DNA from: Streptomyces sp. AC550_RSS872
Lineage (GTDB): Bacteria > Actinomycetota > Actinomycetes > Streptomycetales > Streptomycetaceae
Assembly: GCF_019049285.1 (NCBI RefSeq)
Contig: NZ_JAGMUL010000026.1
Span: forward strand, 1 to 64,000
Length of the DNA stretch: 64,000 nt
Direction of reading: 5' to 3'
The position numbers and the translations under genes are program-made. Below the pieces are notes generated by a model that ran no database searches, was not told the DNA's origin, and saw only the letters and a list, made by a program, of their open reading frames with translations. Positions 34,967 to 42,924 of this stretch are shown here, piece after piece (within the stretch, counting starts at the first letter, position 1; every line of letters begins with the position of its first letter).

Positions 34967-35782
34967 TCAGACCTTGCGGGCCACCCCCGCGTACACGGGC
35001 ACGATGCCCTCCGCCTGGGCCGCCACGTCCTGAGGCCCCGGACGCCAGCCGGACACCGGGATCACACCGGGGCCGAGCAGCTCCAGGCCCTCGAAGAAGC
35101 GGGAGAACTCGGGGAGCGAGCGGGGGTGGAAGGGGGTGCCGCTGCGCCGGAAGTGCTCGGCGGCCCTGTCGATCGCGGCGGGGTTCAGATCGGGGGTGAC
35201 CTGCGACAGGATCAGATGACTGCCGGGGGCGAGCGCGGCCACGTACTGCGCCAGGAGGCCGTAGACGTCGTCGCCGTCCGGCTCGGCGCCCAGATAGTGG
35301 GTCAGCGCGACCAGGGACAACCCGACGGGCGCTTCGAAGTCCAGGGACTCGGCGGCCCGGGCCAGCAGCGCGTCGACGTCGCGGACGTCCGCGTGCACAT
35401 AGGCGGTGGTGCCCTCGGCGGAGCCGTGCAGCAGGGCCTGCGCGTGGCGCAGGACGATCGGGTCGTTGTCGGCGTACACCACCTTGGCCTCCGGCGCGAC
35501 GCCCTGTGCCACCTGGTGCAGATTGGGTTCGGTGGGGATGCCCGTGCCGATGTCCAGGAACTGGCGGACGCCTGCCTCGGCGACGGTGGCGACGGCCCGG
35601 TGCATGAACCGGCGGTTGGCGCGCGCCCCGCGCACCGCGCTGCTGTCCACGGCGAGGATCCTGCGGGCGAGCTCCTCGTCCACCGGGTAGTTGTCCTTGC
35701 CGCCCAGCCACCAGTCGTACACGCGGGCCGGATGCGGGCGGCTGGTGTCGACACGGGCGGGCGCGGACTCGGATCCGGTCAT
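34967..35782 (-). CDS. SAM-dependent methyltransferase, SAV2177 (DUF574) family
   Basis: A 271-aa protein of an actinobacterial methyltransferase family. The signature RPHPARVYDWWLGGKDNYPV is followed by the SAM site QFLDIGTGIPTEPNLHQVAQ and VVYADNDPIVLRHAQALL. GAGGAGAG precedes ATG 35782, so the much longer frame was dropped. Substrates are unknown. It stands in tandem with a DUF5753 regulator gene (35827-36690) in the same direction, 44 nt downstream, as often seen in Streptomyces. Confidence 0.92.
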   Translation of the reverse strand: MTGSESAPARVDTSRPHPARVYDWWLGGKDNYPVDEELARRILAVDSSAVRGARANRRFMHRAVATVAEAGVRQFLDIGTGIPTEPNLHQVAQGVAPEAKVVYADNDPIVLRHAQALLHGSAEGTTAYVHADVRDVDALLARAAESLDFEAPVGLSLVALTHYLGAEPDGDDVYGLLAQYVAALAPGSHLILSQVTPDLNPAAIDRAAEHFRRSGTPFHPRSLPEFSRFFEGLELLGPGVIPVSGWRPGPQDVAAQAEGIVPVYAGVARKV

Positions 35783-35826
35783 GCCGGGTGCTCTCCTCGG
35801 GGTCGGGTCCGACAGGGCCTGATGAC

Positions 35827-36690
35827 TCAGCAGCCCTCGCGGAACTCCCGCAGGAGCTTCTTCGTGTGCTCGGCCGACGCGGCGCCCGTCGACATGTGGT
35901 CGAGGACCTCCAGATGCGTGGCGACCTCCGTGCGGGAGTCCAGATACAGGGCGCCGGTCAGATACTCCGTGTAGACCATGTCGGGCAGCTCGGGCTCGGC
36001 GAACCGGAACAGGCTGAAAGGCGCGTACGTCCCCGGGTGCGGGCCGGCGGCGAACTCGGCGATCTGCAACGTGACACGGTCGCGCTCGGCGAACTCCAGG
36101 AGCTTGTCCACCTGGTCGCGCATCACCTCGCCACGGACGCTCACCGGACGCCGCAGCACCGTCTCGTCCATGATCACCCACAGGTGCGGCGGGTCCGGGC
36201 GCTCCAGCAGCCGCTGCCGTTCCATGCGCAACGACACATGCCGCTCTATGGTCTCCGGCCCCGTCTGCCCTACCGTCCCGGCCTCCAGTACGGCACGGGC
36301 GTAGTCCTCGGTCTGGAGCAGGCCCGGCACGAAGTGCGGCTCGTAGGAGCGGACGATGCGGGCGGCGCCCTCCAGGCTGACGTACAGGCTGAACCAGTCC
36401 GGCAGCACGTCGTGGAAGCGCTGCCACCAACCGGGCTGGTTGGCCTCTTCGGCCAGGGTGACGAAGGCCGTCGCCTCGTCCTGAGGTACGCCGTACGTCT
36501 CCAGCAGCACCTGCACGTACGGGATCTTCAGGGCGACCTCGGCCGTCTCCATCCGGCGTACGGTCGCCGGGGCCACGCGCAGCACGCGTGCGGCTTCGTC
36601 GCGCCCCAGGTTCGCCGCTTCGCGCAGCTCCTGTAGGCGCTTGCCGAGCACCACTTGGCCCACGGTGGGCGCGGGCCGCCGTTCACTCAC
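35827..36690 (-). CDS. XRE-family HTH regulator with DUF5753 domain
   Basis: A 287-aa regulator. The N-terminal Xre helix-turn-helix (about 15-70) reads GKRLQELREAANLGRDEAAR with VAPATVRRMETAE. The C-terminal DUF5753 domain (about 100-275) contains IVRSYEPHFVPGLLQTEDYA, HVSLRMERQRLL and YTEYLTGALYLD. Such proteins usually pair with a small DUF397 protein and influence development or secondary metabolism. No DUF397 gene is adjacent here. Confidence 0.92.
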   Translation of the reverse strand: MSERRPAPTVGQVVLGKRLQELREAANLGRDEAARVLRVAPATVRRMETAEVALKIPYVQVLLETYGVPQDEATAFVTLAEEANQPGWWQRFHDVLPDWFSLYVSLEGAARIVRSYEPHFVPGLLQTEDYARAVLEAGTVGQTGPETIERHVSLRMERQRLLERPDPPHLWVIMDETVLRRPVSVRGEVMRDQVDKLLEFAERDRVTLQIAEFAAGPHPGTYAPFSLFRFAEPELPDMVYTEYLTGALYLDSRTEVATHLEVLDHMSTGAASAEHTKKLLREFREGC

Positions 36691-36793
36691 GCCACGCCTC
36701 CCCTACGCGCCGAAAAGTACGTCGAGCAGTGTGCCAGGCTTTGATGCGGGGATCCATTGCCATGGTCACTGCGGTCGACCGACTGCACGGCCG

Positions 36794-36856
36794 TCGTGGC
36801 TGGTCGCGCCCGCGCGGCGGAGCCGCACGTCGACACGGCCCCGCGCCCCTGGGGCG
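36794..36856. repeat. Streptomyces intergenic repeat, long type
   Basis: CGTGGCTGGTCGCGCCCGCG, GCGGCGGAGCCGCACGTCG and GGCCCCGCGCCCCTGGGGCG in order. It is the same family as at 21297 (inverted) and 23290. It sits in the 265-nt gap between the divergent regulator gene (36690) and the small membrane protein gene (36957). Confidence 0.72.
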
Positions 36857-36956
36857 TTGTCGTCGGCCCGCATTACCTCGCGGGTAATCGACCCCCTTGT
36901 TCATTCGCGAGACCGTTGGGTCACCGCAATCCGACCTCGACGGAAGGTGATCCACC

Positions 36957-37382
36957 ATGTCCGCCACCTCGCTCGCCGCGCTCGCCCGGACCTCCGACCC
37001 GCAGTCCGTGCTGCGCCGCTTCCTGGCCCTGGACGCCGTGGTGACCGGGGCGAACGGGCTCGCCTACCTCGCCGCTTCCGGGCCGCTGGGGCGGCTGCTC
37101 GGGATCGACCGGGGGCTCCTGCTCGGGCTCGGGGCCTTTCTCACCGTGTATGCCGCCGGCGTCGGGCTCCTCGCCTCCCGCGCCCGTCCCGCCGCACTCC
37201 CCGTACGGGCCGTGATCGAGGCCAACCTCGCCTGGAGCGCGCTGAGTTGCGTCGCCCTCGCGCTGTGGCTGTCGCCGACCACGGCGGGTGCGGTGTGGAC
37301 CGTGCTCCAGGCACTCACCGTCGCCGGGTTCGCCGCGCTCCAGTACGTGGCGCTGAAGGGCCTTCAGGGCAGCAGCGACTGA
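36957..37382 (+). CDS. Small four-helix membrane protein, unknown function
   Basis: A 141-aa protein with four predicted membrane helices (LDAVVTGANGLAYLAA, GLLLGLGAFLTVYAAGVGLL, LAWSALSCVALALWL, GAVWTVLQALTVAGFAALQY). GGAAGGTGATCC precedes ATG 36957. It resembles conserved Streptomyces membrane proteins often annotated as integral membrane protein. Its last 19 nt overlap the 3' end of the convergent MmyB-like gene. Confidence 0.85.
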   Translation: MSATSLAALARTSDPQSVLRRFLALDAVVTGANGLAYLAASGPLGRLLGIDRGLLLGLGAFLTVYAAGVGLLASRARPAALPVRAVIEANLAWSALSCVALALWLSPTTAGAVWTVLQALTVAGFAALQYVALKGLQGSSD

Positions 37383-38200
37383 AGGTACTTGACGGTCGCC
37401 GGGTCGGCCGGGAGGAGGGTTTCGATGGCCAGCTCGGCGACGGTCACGTCCATGGGGGTGTTGAAGGTGGAGATGGAGGAGATGAAGGACAGGACGCGGC
37501 CCTCGTGCTCGATCCGCAACGGCAGCGCGAAGTACGGGACGGGCGCGGCCGGTTCGGCGGTCCCGGACGGTTCCTCCTCCGGCACCGGGTACGCCGCCAC
37601 CTCCTCGTACAGCCGGCGCAGTCGAACGGAGCGGCGCAGTGCGATCTGCCGGTCCATCTGGGCCAGCAGATGGCCGCGCCACTCCCGCAGGTTGCGGATG
37701 CGCGGGGCGAGGCCCTCCGGGTGCAGGGTCAGGCGCATCGCGTTCAGCGGGGGTGCGAGAAGGTGCTCGGGGATGCCGTCGAGCAGCATCAGGATGCCGC
37801 GGTTGGCCGCGTGGACGTCGTACATCGCGTCGACCACGAGGGCCGGGTAGGGCTCGTAGCCGTGGATCAGCTGCTCCATGCCCGCGCGGAGTGCGGCCAG
37901 CGCCGGGTCGTCCAGCGGGGTCTCCGGATAGTGCGGGGCGTAGCCGGCGGCCAGCAGCAGCGCGTTGCGCTCGCGCACCGGCACGTCCAGGTGCTCGGCC
38001 AGCCGCAGCACCATCTCCTCGCTCGGCCGGGAACGGCCCGTCTCGATGAAGCTGATGTGCCGCGCCGAGGAGTCGGCCCGCAGCGCCAACTCCAGCTGAC
38101 TGACCCGCCGTTGCTCCCGCCAGGCCCGCAGCAACGGGCCGAGGCCCGGGCCGGTGGGGGCGGTGGCGGGCTCAGTGCTGCCGGACGAGACAATGGCCAT
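37364..38200 (-). CDS. XRE-family regulator with MmyB-like ligand domain
   Basis: A 278-aa regulator. The helix-turn-helix (about 20-80) includes LLRAWREQRRVSQLELALRA, SSARHISFIETGRSRPSEEM and LAEHLDVPVRERNALLLAAG. The C-terminal MmyB-like PAS fold (about 105-275) has YPALVVDAMYDVHAANRGIL, LALHPEGL-like LTLHPEGLAPRI and SFISSISTFNTPMDVTVAEL. This class typically regulates adjacent short-chain dehydrogenase or reductase genes by binding fatty acids. Here the divergent neighbour is a broken ADP-ribosylglycohydrolase gene. Confidence 0.92.
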   Translation of the reverse strand: MAIVSSGSTEPATAPTGPGLGPLLRAWREQRRVSQLELALRADSSARHISFIETGRSRPSEEMVLRLAEHLDVPVRERNALLLAAGYAPHYPETPLDDPALAALRAGMEQLIHGYEPYPALVVDAMYDVHAANRGILMLLDGIPEHLLAPPLNAMRLTLHPEGLAPRIRNLREWRGHLLAQMDRQIALRRSVRLRRLYEEVAAYPVPEEEPSGTAEPAAPVPYFALPLRIEHEGRVLSFISSISTFNTPMDVTVAELAIETLLPADPATVKYLQSLLP

Positions 38201-38230
38201 GAGTACGACCGTAGTCGAGGACCGCGCCGA

Positions 38231-39006
38231 ATGAACGAGCCGTGGACGCCGTCCCTGGCGGGCGAGACCGTGTACCGCGCCCGGGTGCCTGGCTGTCTGC
38301 TCGGCGGGGCCCTCGGGGACGCGCTCGGCCATCCGGTCGAGTTCAGCTCGCTGGAGCGGATCGGCGCGGCCCAGCGACGTCGCCCGGATCAGTGACGACA
38401 CGCAGATGACCCTGTTCACCGCCGAGGCGCTCATCCAGGCCCATCGGCGCGAGCGGCTCAAGGCATCGGCGGGGGTGGGCCCTGCTGGTGCGCTGGGCGT
38501 ACGAGCGCTGGCCGGAGACCCAGCGGCACCCGTGACCCGGCATGCCACACCGCCGCAGAGCGGCGCCCCCGAGGGCGGGCTCATCACCCAGGGCTGGCTG
38601 TACTCCCCCGGGGCGCCCCCAGTCGGGCTCCCGGCAACGCGTGCGTGTCCGGGGTGGCCCAGATGTACGCACCCGATCCGGGGCCTGCGCTCGACGGCAA
38701 GCCCGGCGAGGTCACCCCCGACTCCAAGGGCTGCGGCGCGGTCCTGCCCTCGGCGCCCTTCGGCCTGGTGAACTCCGCTGACGGCACCTTCGCCATGGCC
38801 GCCCGCGCCGCCCAGTCACCCACGGTCACCCCACCGGCTACTACTCCGCCGGCGCGCCGGCCGCCGTCGTGGCACACGCCGTCGGCGGCGAGTCCCTGGA
38901 AGGCGCCGTCCTGCGCACCCTGCGCCTGCTGCGGCGCCACCCCGGCCACGAGGAGACCTCCGCCGCGCTCGCCGACGACCTCGCGGCCGAAAGCGTCCGT
39001 CGCTGA
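38231..39006 (+). pseudogene. ADP-ribosylglycohydrolase, frameshifted
   Basis: The remnants in order are YRARVPGCLLGGALGDALGH, ISDDTQMTLFTAEALIQAHR (metal-binding DDT motif), ARMYAPDP-like AQMYAPDPGPALDGKPGEVT, PDSKGCGAV with APFGLV, and a C-terminal AVVAHAVGGESLEGAVLRTL ending at TGA 39006. These pieces lie in at least three different frames, with segments missing between them, so the gene is inactive unless sequencing errors account for it. Intact relatives remove ADP-ribose from proteins such as nitrogenase reductase. It starts 30 nt from the divergent MmyB-like regulator. Confidence 0.8.
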
Positions 39007-39102
39007 CCCGCCGGCCACCCGTCTGACCAGGGCCGCCGCGCCCCGGCTGTGGCAGTCTGAAGACGACCCCCATAGCCCTCCCGTTCAGGAAGGAGCGAGG
39101 CC

Positions 39103-39405
39103 ATGCCCCTCGAACCGCTGTCGCAGAAGGAGATCGAGGACCGGCTCGCGGAGCTGCCCGGCTGGTCGCTGGACGGCGACCGCATCGCCCGCTCCTACCG
39201 GCTCCCCTCGCACTTCGCGGCCACGGCGATGGTCGTGCACATCGCCCAGGTCCAGGAGGAGCTCGACCACCACTCCGACCTCACCCTGGGCTACAACACC
39301 GTCTCCCTTACCGTGCACACCCACACCGTGAGCGCCGTGACCGAGCGGGACTTCGCACTCGCCCGCAGGATCGAGGATCTCGCCCCTGGTCACGGGGCAG
39401 ACTGA
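39103..39405 (+). CDS. 4a-hydroxytetrahydrobiopterin dehydratase (PCD/DCoH)
   Basis: A 100-aa pterin-4a-carbinolamine dehydratase. The catalytic block VQEELDHHSDLTLGYNTVSL with TVHTHTVSAVTERD has the paired His and the later His of the family (E-x-H-H-P/S-x4-Y-N-x-V-x-V). AAGGAGCGAGGCC precedes ATG 39103. It recycles the pterin cofactor of aromatic amino acid hydroxylases. No phenylalanine hydroxylase gene is in the window. It is followed after 5 nt by a methyltransferase gene. Confidence 0.94.
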   Translation: MPLEPLSQKEIEDRLAELPGWSLDGDRIARSYRLPSHFAATAMVVHIAQVQEELDHHSDLTLGYNTVSLTVHTHTVSAVTERDFALARRIEDLAPGHGAD

Positions 39406-39410
39406 AGGAT

Positions 39411-40154
39411 GTGCTGGACTACGACAAGGAAGCGGAGCGGTACGACGCCTCGCGCGGCGGTGAGCCCAGGGCGGCGGCCGCGGCGGAGGCGGTGCTGGGA
39501 CTCCTGCCGGCCGGGACGCGGCGCCTGCTCGACGTGGCATGCGGCACCGGCATCGTCACCCGGCGGCTCGCCGCCGCACGCGACGGCCTGAGCGTGACCG
39601 GCGTCGATCTCGCACCCGCCATGGCCCGGCAGGCCGCGGCCCGCCTCCCCGGCTCGGTCGTGCTCGCCGACAGCCGCCGGCTGCCGTTCGCAGACGAAGG
39701 GTTCGACGCCGTCAGCAGCGTGTGGCTGCTGCACCTGGGCCGGACGGACGACGACGTGCGGACCACCGTGGGGGAGTGTGCCCGGGTCCTGCGGCCCGGC
39801 GGGGTGTACATCACCACGGTCGACAAGGCCGCCGCCCACAACGTCGGCAGTGACATCGACGCCGTCCTGGCCTCCCGCCCGCGCCGCCCGGCCCGGGACG
39901 AGGCGACGCTCGTGGCGTCGTACGCCCTCGCCCACGGCCTGGTCCCGGCCGGGCAGGCCCGTTTCGCGGGCCGCGGTCAGGGTCGCAGCCCCCGGCGCAC
40001 GGTCGCCGACCTGCGCCGCGGCTGGTTCGTCACCCTGCCGCCGGGAGGCGCGCTCGCCGACGGCTTCGCCGCCCGCCTCGCACAACTCCCGGACCAGGAC
40101 CGGCCCCGACCGGACCCGGTGTTCAGCCTGCGGGCGTTCCTCAAGCCCGAGTGA
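39411..40154 (+). CDS. Class I SAM-dependent methyltransferase (UbiE/Methyltransf_11 type)
   Basis: A 247-aa protein with a GTG start after AAGGAT. SAM-binding motif I is RRLLDVACGTGIVTRRLAAA, with the acidic residue in VTGVDLAPAMARQAAARLPG and motif II in LPFADEGFDAVSSVWLLHL. RVLRPGGVYITTVDK follows. The C-terminal 80 residues are variable and may set substrate choice. Likely co-transcribed with the pterin dehydratase. Its 3' end overlaps the convergent gene at 40141 by 14 nt. Confidence 0.9.
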   Translation: MLDYDKEAERYDASRGGEPRAAAAAEAVLGLLPAGTRRLLDVACGTGIVTRRLAAARDGLSVTGVDLAPAMARQAAARLPGSVVLADSRRLPFADEGFDAVSSVWLLHLGRTDDDVRTTVGECARVLRPGGVYITTVDKAAAHNVGSDIDAVLASRPRRPARDEATLVASYALAHGLVPAGQARFAGRGQGRSPRRTVADLRRGWFVTLPPGGALADGFAARLAQLPDQDRPRPDPVFSLRAFLKPE

Positions 40155-40599
40155 ACTCCATGGTCCAGTTCGGCAGCCAGGACTGCCCGTCGTCGACGGA
40201 GAACGCCTGCTCCCAGCGGGCCGACGTCGCGGAGACGCCCGACCAGACGAATCGGACCCGTACGTCCTTCCCGTCGTACGTGTCGTCGCCGTGGAACTCC
40301 CCCCGTCCGCCCTCGAACTGGCCGATGACCGGCGGGAACAGCGTCCCGCTGACACTGGAGGCCCAGTTCAGCGACCACCGCTCGGTCTCCCGGTCGAAGA
40401 GCCGCAGGGTCGCGCCCTTCGCCGACAGGCGCGGCATGTCGATCTCGTCGAGGTTCGCGGCCCCGTCGAACAGCGGCCAGCAGCGGCTGGTCGCCGGGAA
40501 CTCCTCCCAGCCGCTGTCCGGGTCGAGGAAGTCGGCGCGGCGGCGGTTGAGGACATGCCAGTCGCCGTGGAAGAAGTCGAAGTCGTGCGGGCTGCTCAT
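40141..40599 (-). CDS. Conserved hypothetical protein, lipocalin-like size
   Basis: A 152-aa protein of unknown function. It starts PHDFDFFHGDWHVLNRRRAD and continues GWEEFPATSRCWPLFDGAAN, then FDRETERWSLNWASS and a W-rich C-terminus ending NWTMEFTRA. The opening DFFxGxWxVxNRR pattern occurs in beta-barrel proteins of the DUF1579/nitrobindin-like kind, so a small-molecule binding barrel is possible. Coupled by a 4-nt overlap to the upstream gene (40596-41093), and both lie behind the operator at 41111. Confidence 0.8.
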   Translation of the reverse strand: MSSPHDFDFFHGDWHVLNRRRADFLDPDSGWEEFPATSRCWPLFDGAANLDEIDMPRLSAKGATLRLFDRETERWSLNWASSVSGTLFPPVIGQFEGGRGEFHGDDTYDGKDVRVRFVWSGVSATSARWEQAFSVDDGQSWLPNWTMEFTRA

Positions 40600-41093
40600 G
40601 TGCGGTCTCCCGTGGTTCCTTCGGGCAGGGGATCGGCCAAGTAGGCCGTCAGGTCCGGGACTTCGGGCGTGAGCATGTGCCGTACCCAGGCGTCCCTTTC
40701 GTGTTGGATCGGCGGCAGTTCCCAGACACAGCCGATCCACGGCAGGTCGGGCGCGATGAAGTGCGTGGGGTCGCGGTCCGGACAGCCCAGCACCGGCTGA
40801 CCCGCCGCGGCGCCCTTGAAGTGCAGGACGTTGTCCCACACCCAGCTGTAGGCGTTCAGATAGGCGCCGTCGTCGCCGCCGCGGTGCAGCACGACGAACG
40901 TCGCCGGAGGCGTGCCGTCCGGCTCCGGCAGCAGTTCCGGCAGGATCGCGTACGCCGCCTGCTCCACCTCGGGTGCGATGCCCGCGGGGTCGGCCGTGAC
41001 GTGGTAGCGCTTGATCCACCGTCCGGCCACCTCGATCGGCGGCGGTACGGTCAGCAGTTTCTCGGCGAAGGCCGGTGTCTCGGTGAGGGCCAT
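40596..41093 (-). CDS. Conserved hypothetical protein divergent from a WYL regulator
   Basis: A 165-aa soluble protein of unknown function. It begins ALTETPAFAEKLLTVPPPIE with GRWIKRYHVT, then TFVVLHRGGDDGAYLNAYSW, VLGCPDRDPTHFIAPDLPWI and a C-terminal HERDAWVRHMLTPEVPDLTA. Such proteins are common next to YafY/WYL regulators in Streptomyces, and the divergent arrangement with a shared perfect inverted repeat suggests control by that regulator. No catalytic motif is evident. Confidence 0.82.
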   Translation of the reverse strand: MALTETPAFAEKLLTVPPPIEVAGRWIKRYHVTADPAGIAPEVEQAAYAILPELLPEPDGTPPATFVVLHRGGDDGAYLNAYSWVWDNVLHFKGAAAGQPVLGCPDRDPTHFIAPDLPWIGCVWELPPIQHERDAWVRHMLTPEVPDLTAYLADPLPEGTTGDRT

Positions 41094-41110
41094 GACGCGA
41101 CGCTATGGCC

Positions 41111-41139
41111 ACTTCACTGACATCCTGTGTCAGTGAAGT
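41111..41139. promoter_or_regulatory. Perfect 12-bp inverted repeat over the WYL regulator start
   Basis: Arms ACTTCACTGACA (41111-41122) and TGTCAGTGAAGT (41128-41139) are exact inverses separated by TCCTG. The right arm includes the likely GTG start (41133), and the left arm is 18 nt upstream of the divergent ATG at 41093. A repressor bound here would block both promoters. Overlap with the start codon implies a leaderless or nearly leaderless mRNA for the regulator. The obvious binder is the WYL protein itself. Confidence 0.75.
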
Positions 41140-42095
41140 CCAGCCGACTCGTCTCCATCCTCCTGCTGCTCCAGACCCGCGGCCGGATGACCGCCGCCCA
41201 GCTGGCCGAGGAGCTGGAGGTGTCGGTGCGCACGGTGTACCGGGACGTGGAGGCGCTGGGCGCGGCGGGCGTCCCGCTCTACGGCGACGCGGGCCACGCC
41301 GGTGGCTACCGCCTCCTCGACGGCTACCGCACCCGTCTCACCGGACTCAACGCCGACGAGGCCGAGGCCCTCTTCCTCGCCGGTGCCCCCGGCCCGGCCG
41401 CCCAGCTCGGCCTCGGCTCCGTCCTGGCCGCCGCCCAGCTCAAGGTTCGCGCCGCCCTGCCGGCGGAGCTGCGCGGCCACGCCGACCGGATCAGCGGCCG
41501 CTTCCACCTCGACGCCCCCGGCTGGTACGCCGACGGCGACGAGACGCCGTACCTCCCGGCGGTCGCCGACGCGGTCTGGAACAGCCGCGCCCTGCATGTC
41601 CTGTACCGCCGCTGGCGTGAACCCACCGACGTGGAGCGCCGCCTGGAGCCGTACGGTCTCGTCCTCAAGGCGGGCCGCTGGTACGTCGTCGCGGGCCCCG
41701 GCCCGCGCACCTTCCGCGTCGACCAGATCCTCCAACTCACCCCCGCCGACGAGGAGTTCACACGCCCCCACGACTTCGATCTCGCCGCGTACTGGAGGGC
41801 GTACCAGCGCGACTTCCACGACCGGCTGTACCGCCGCGAGGCGGTGGTGCGGCTGGCCCCCGGCGTGACCCTCGACCGCGCGACCGACCACCGTACGCAC
41901 CAGGACGGTTGGACGACGGCCACCGTCCCCATCGAGTCGGTCGACCACGCCCACGCCGAGTTCCTGCGCCTGGGCGCCGGCATCGAGGTGCTCGAACCGC
42001 CCGAACTGCGCGACCGGATCGCCCGGACGGTGGCCGAACTGGCCGAGAGGTACGGCATGACCACGGCACCTCGGCCGAGCGTCTTCACGCCCTGA
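41133..42095 (+). CDS. WYL-domain transcriptional regulator (YafY type)
   Basis: A 320-aa regulator. The N-terminal winged helix (HTH_11) reads SRLVSILLLLQTRGRMTAAQ, LAEELEVSVRTVYRDVEALG and AGVPLYGDAGHAGGYRLLDG. The WYL domain (about 140-215) has RALHVLYRRWREPTDVERRL, EPYGLVLKAGRWYVVAGPG and FRVDQILQLTPADEEF. A WCX extension completes it. The start is GTG 41133 (or GTG 41127, two codons earlier). It should regulate itself and the divergent pair of hypothetical genes. Confidence 0.92.
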   Translation: MKSSRLVSILLLLQTRGRMTAAQLAEELEVSVRTVYRDVEALGAAGVPLYGDAGHAGGYRLLDGYRTRLTGLNADEAEALFLAGAPGPAAQLGLGSVLAAAQLKVRAALPAELRGHADRISGRFHLDAPGWYADGDETPYLPAVADAVWNSRALHVLYRRWREPTDVERRLEPYGLVLKAGRWYVVAGPGPRTFRVDQILQLTPADEEFTRPHDFDLAAYWRAYQRDFHDRLYRREAVVRLAPGVTLDRATDHRTHQDGWTTATVPIESVDHAHAEFLRLGAGIEVLEPPELRDRIARTVAELAERYGMTTAPRPSVFTP

Positions 42096-42121
42096 GGGCA
42101 GAGGACCGACCGCCCGACCGG

Positions 42122-42165
42122 CCCGGCAGCCCCGACGTCACATCGGGCTGCCGGGTTGCTTCTTG
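42122..42165 (+). terminator. Intrinsic terminator after the WYL gene
   Basis: CCCGGCAGCCC (42122-42132) pairs perfectly with GGGCTGCCGGG (42145-42155) around a 12-nt loop and is followed by TTGCTTCTTGT. A T-rich run after a strong stem is a good rho-independent terminator for the plus strand. Confidence 0.8.
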
Positions 42166-42250
42166 TCCCCGGAATTTTTCGGTGAGCCGTACAACCATGC
42201 AGATTCTTCACGGGTCCTTCACATGCGTACCGCCGAAACCTGGGGAGAAC

Positions 42251-42853
42251 ATGGTCCACCACACCCGCATACGTCTCGCCGCCACCGCGGCTGTCGCTGT
42301 CGCCGCGCTCGGTCTGACGGCCTGTGGTTCCGGCTCCGGCGACGAGGTCGTCGACAAGCCGAAGGCGAAGGCCTCCGCCACGACGGAGGGCGGCGGCGGG
42401 AAAGAGGCCGCTGCCGAGGAGAGCAGCGCCGCGCCCGAGGTCGCCAAGGTCGGCGACACGTTGGCGCTCAAGGGCATGGAGGCCGGCAGCGGACTCGACG
42501 TCACCGTCGTGAAGGTCGCCGACAACGCCAAGTCCGGCGACGAGTTCTTCGCGCCGGAGTCCGGCAACCGGTGGATCGGCGTGCAGTTCCAGCTGGTCAA
42601 CACCGGCACCAAGGTCTACTCCGACGCTCCCGTGAACGGGGCGAAGATGGCCGACGACCAGGGCCAGCAGTTCGGGACCGTGCTCGCCGACATCACGGCC
42701 GGCCCGTCGATGTCGTCGGACGTCCGGCTGAAGCCCGGCGCGAAGACGCTCGGCTGGGTCGTGTTCGAGGTACCGAAGGCGTCGAAGGCGGCCACCGTCA
42801 CGTTCGGGATGGACTCCGGCTTCGCGGAGCAGATCGGGGAGTGGAAGCTGTAG
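42251..42853 (+). CDS. Lipoprotein with DUF4352 domain
   Basis: A 200-aa exported lipoprotein. The signal peptide is RIRLAATAAVAVAALGL, with lipobox LTAC at about residues 22-25, so Cys25 is lipidated. A charged linker (GGGGKEAAAEESS) leads to a beta-sandwich DUF4352 domain (about 65-200: ALKGMEAGSGLDVTVVKVAD, GNRWIGVQFQLVNTGTKVY). Members occur as Streptomyces telokin-like lipoproteins with unknown partners. It stands alone between two terminators. Confidence 0.88.
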   Translation: MVHHTRIRLAATAAVAVAALGLTACGSGSGDEVVDKPKAKASATTEGGGGKEAAAEESSAAPEVAKVGDTLALKGMEAGSGLDVTVVKVADNAKSGDEFFAPESGNRWIGVQFQLVNTGTKVYSDAPVNGAKMADDQGQQFGTVLADITAGPSMSSDVRLKPGAKTLGWVVFEVPKASKAATVTFGMDSGFAEQIGEWKL

Positions 42854-42861
42854 GAGACGGC

Positions 42862-42900
42862 TCCGGGGGCGCGTGCCAACCGAGCGCACACGCCCCCGGA
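42862..42900. terminator. Bidirectional terminator between convergent genes
   Basis: TCCGGGGGCGCGTG (42862-42875) pairs with CACACGCCCCCGGA (42887-42900), with one G-T position in 14. It sits between the lipoprotein gene and the convergent GH74 gene. No T-run, but the stem is very strong. Confidence 0.75.
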
Positions 42901-42924
42901 CTCGCTCAGTTCCGTTCAGTTCCG

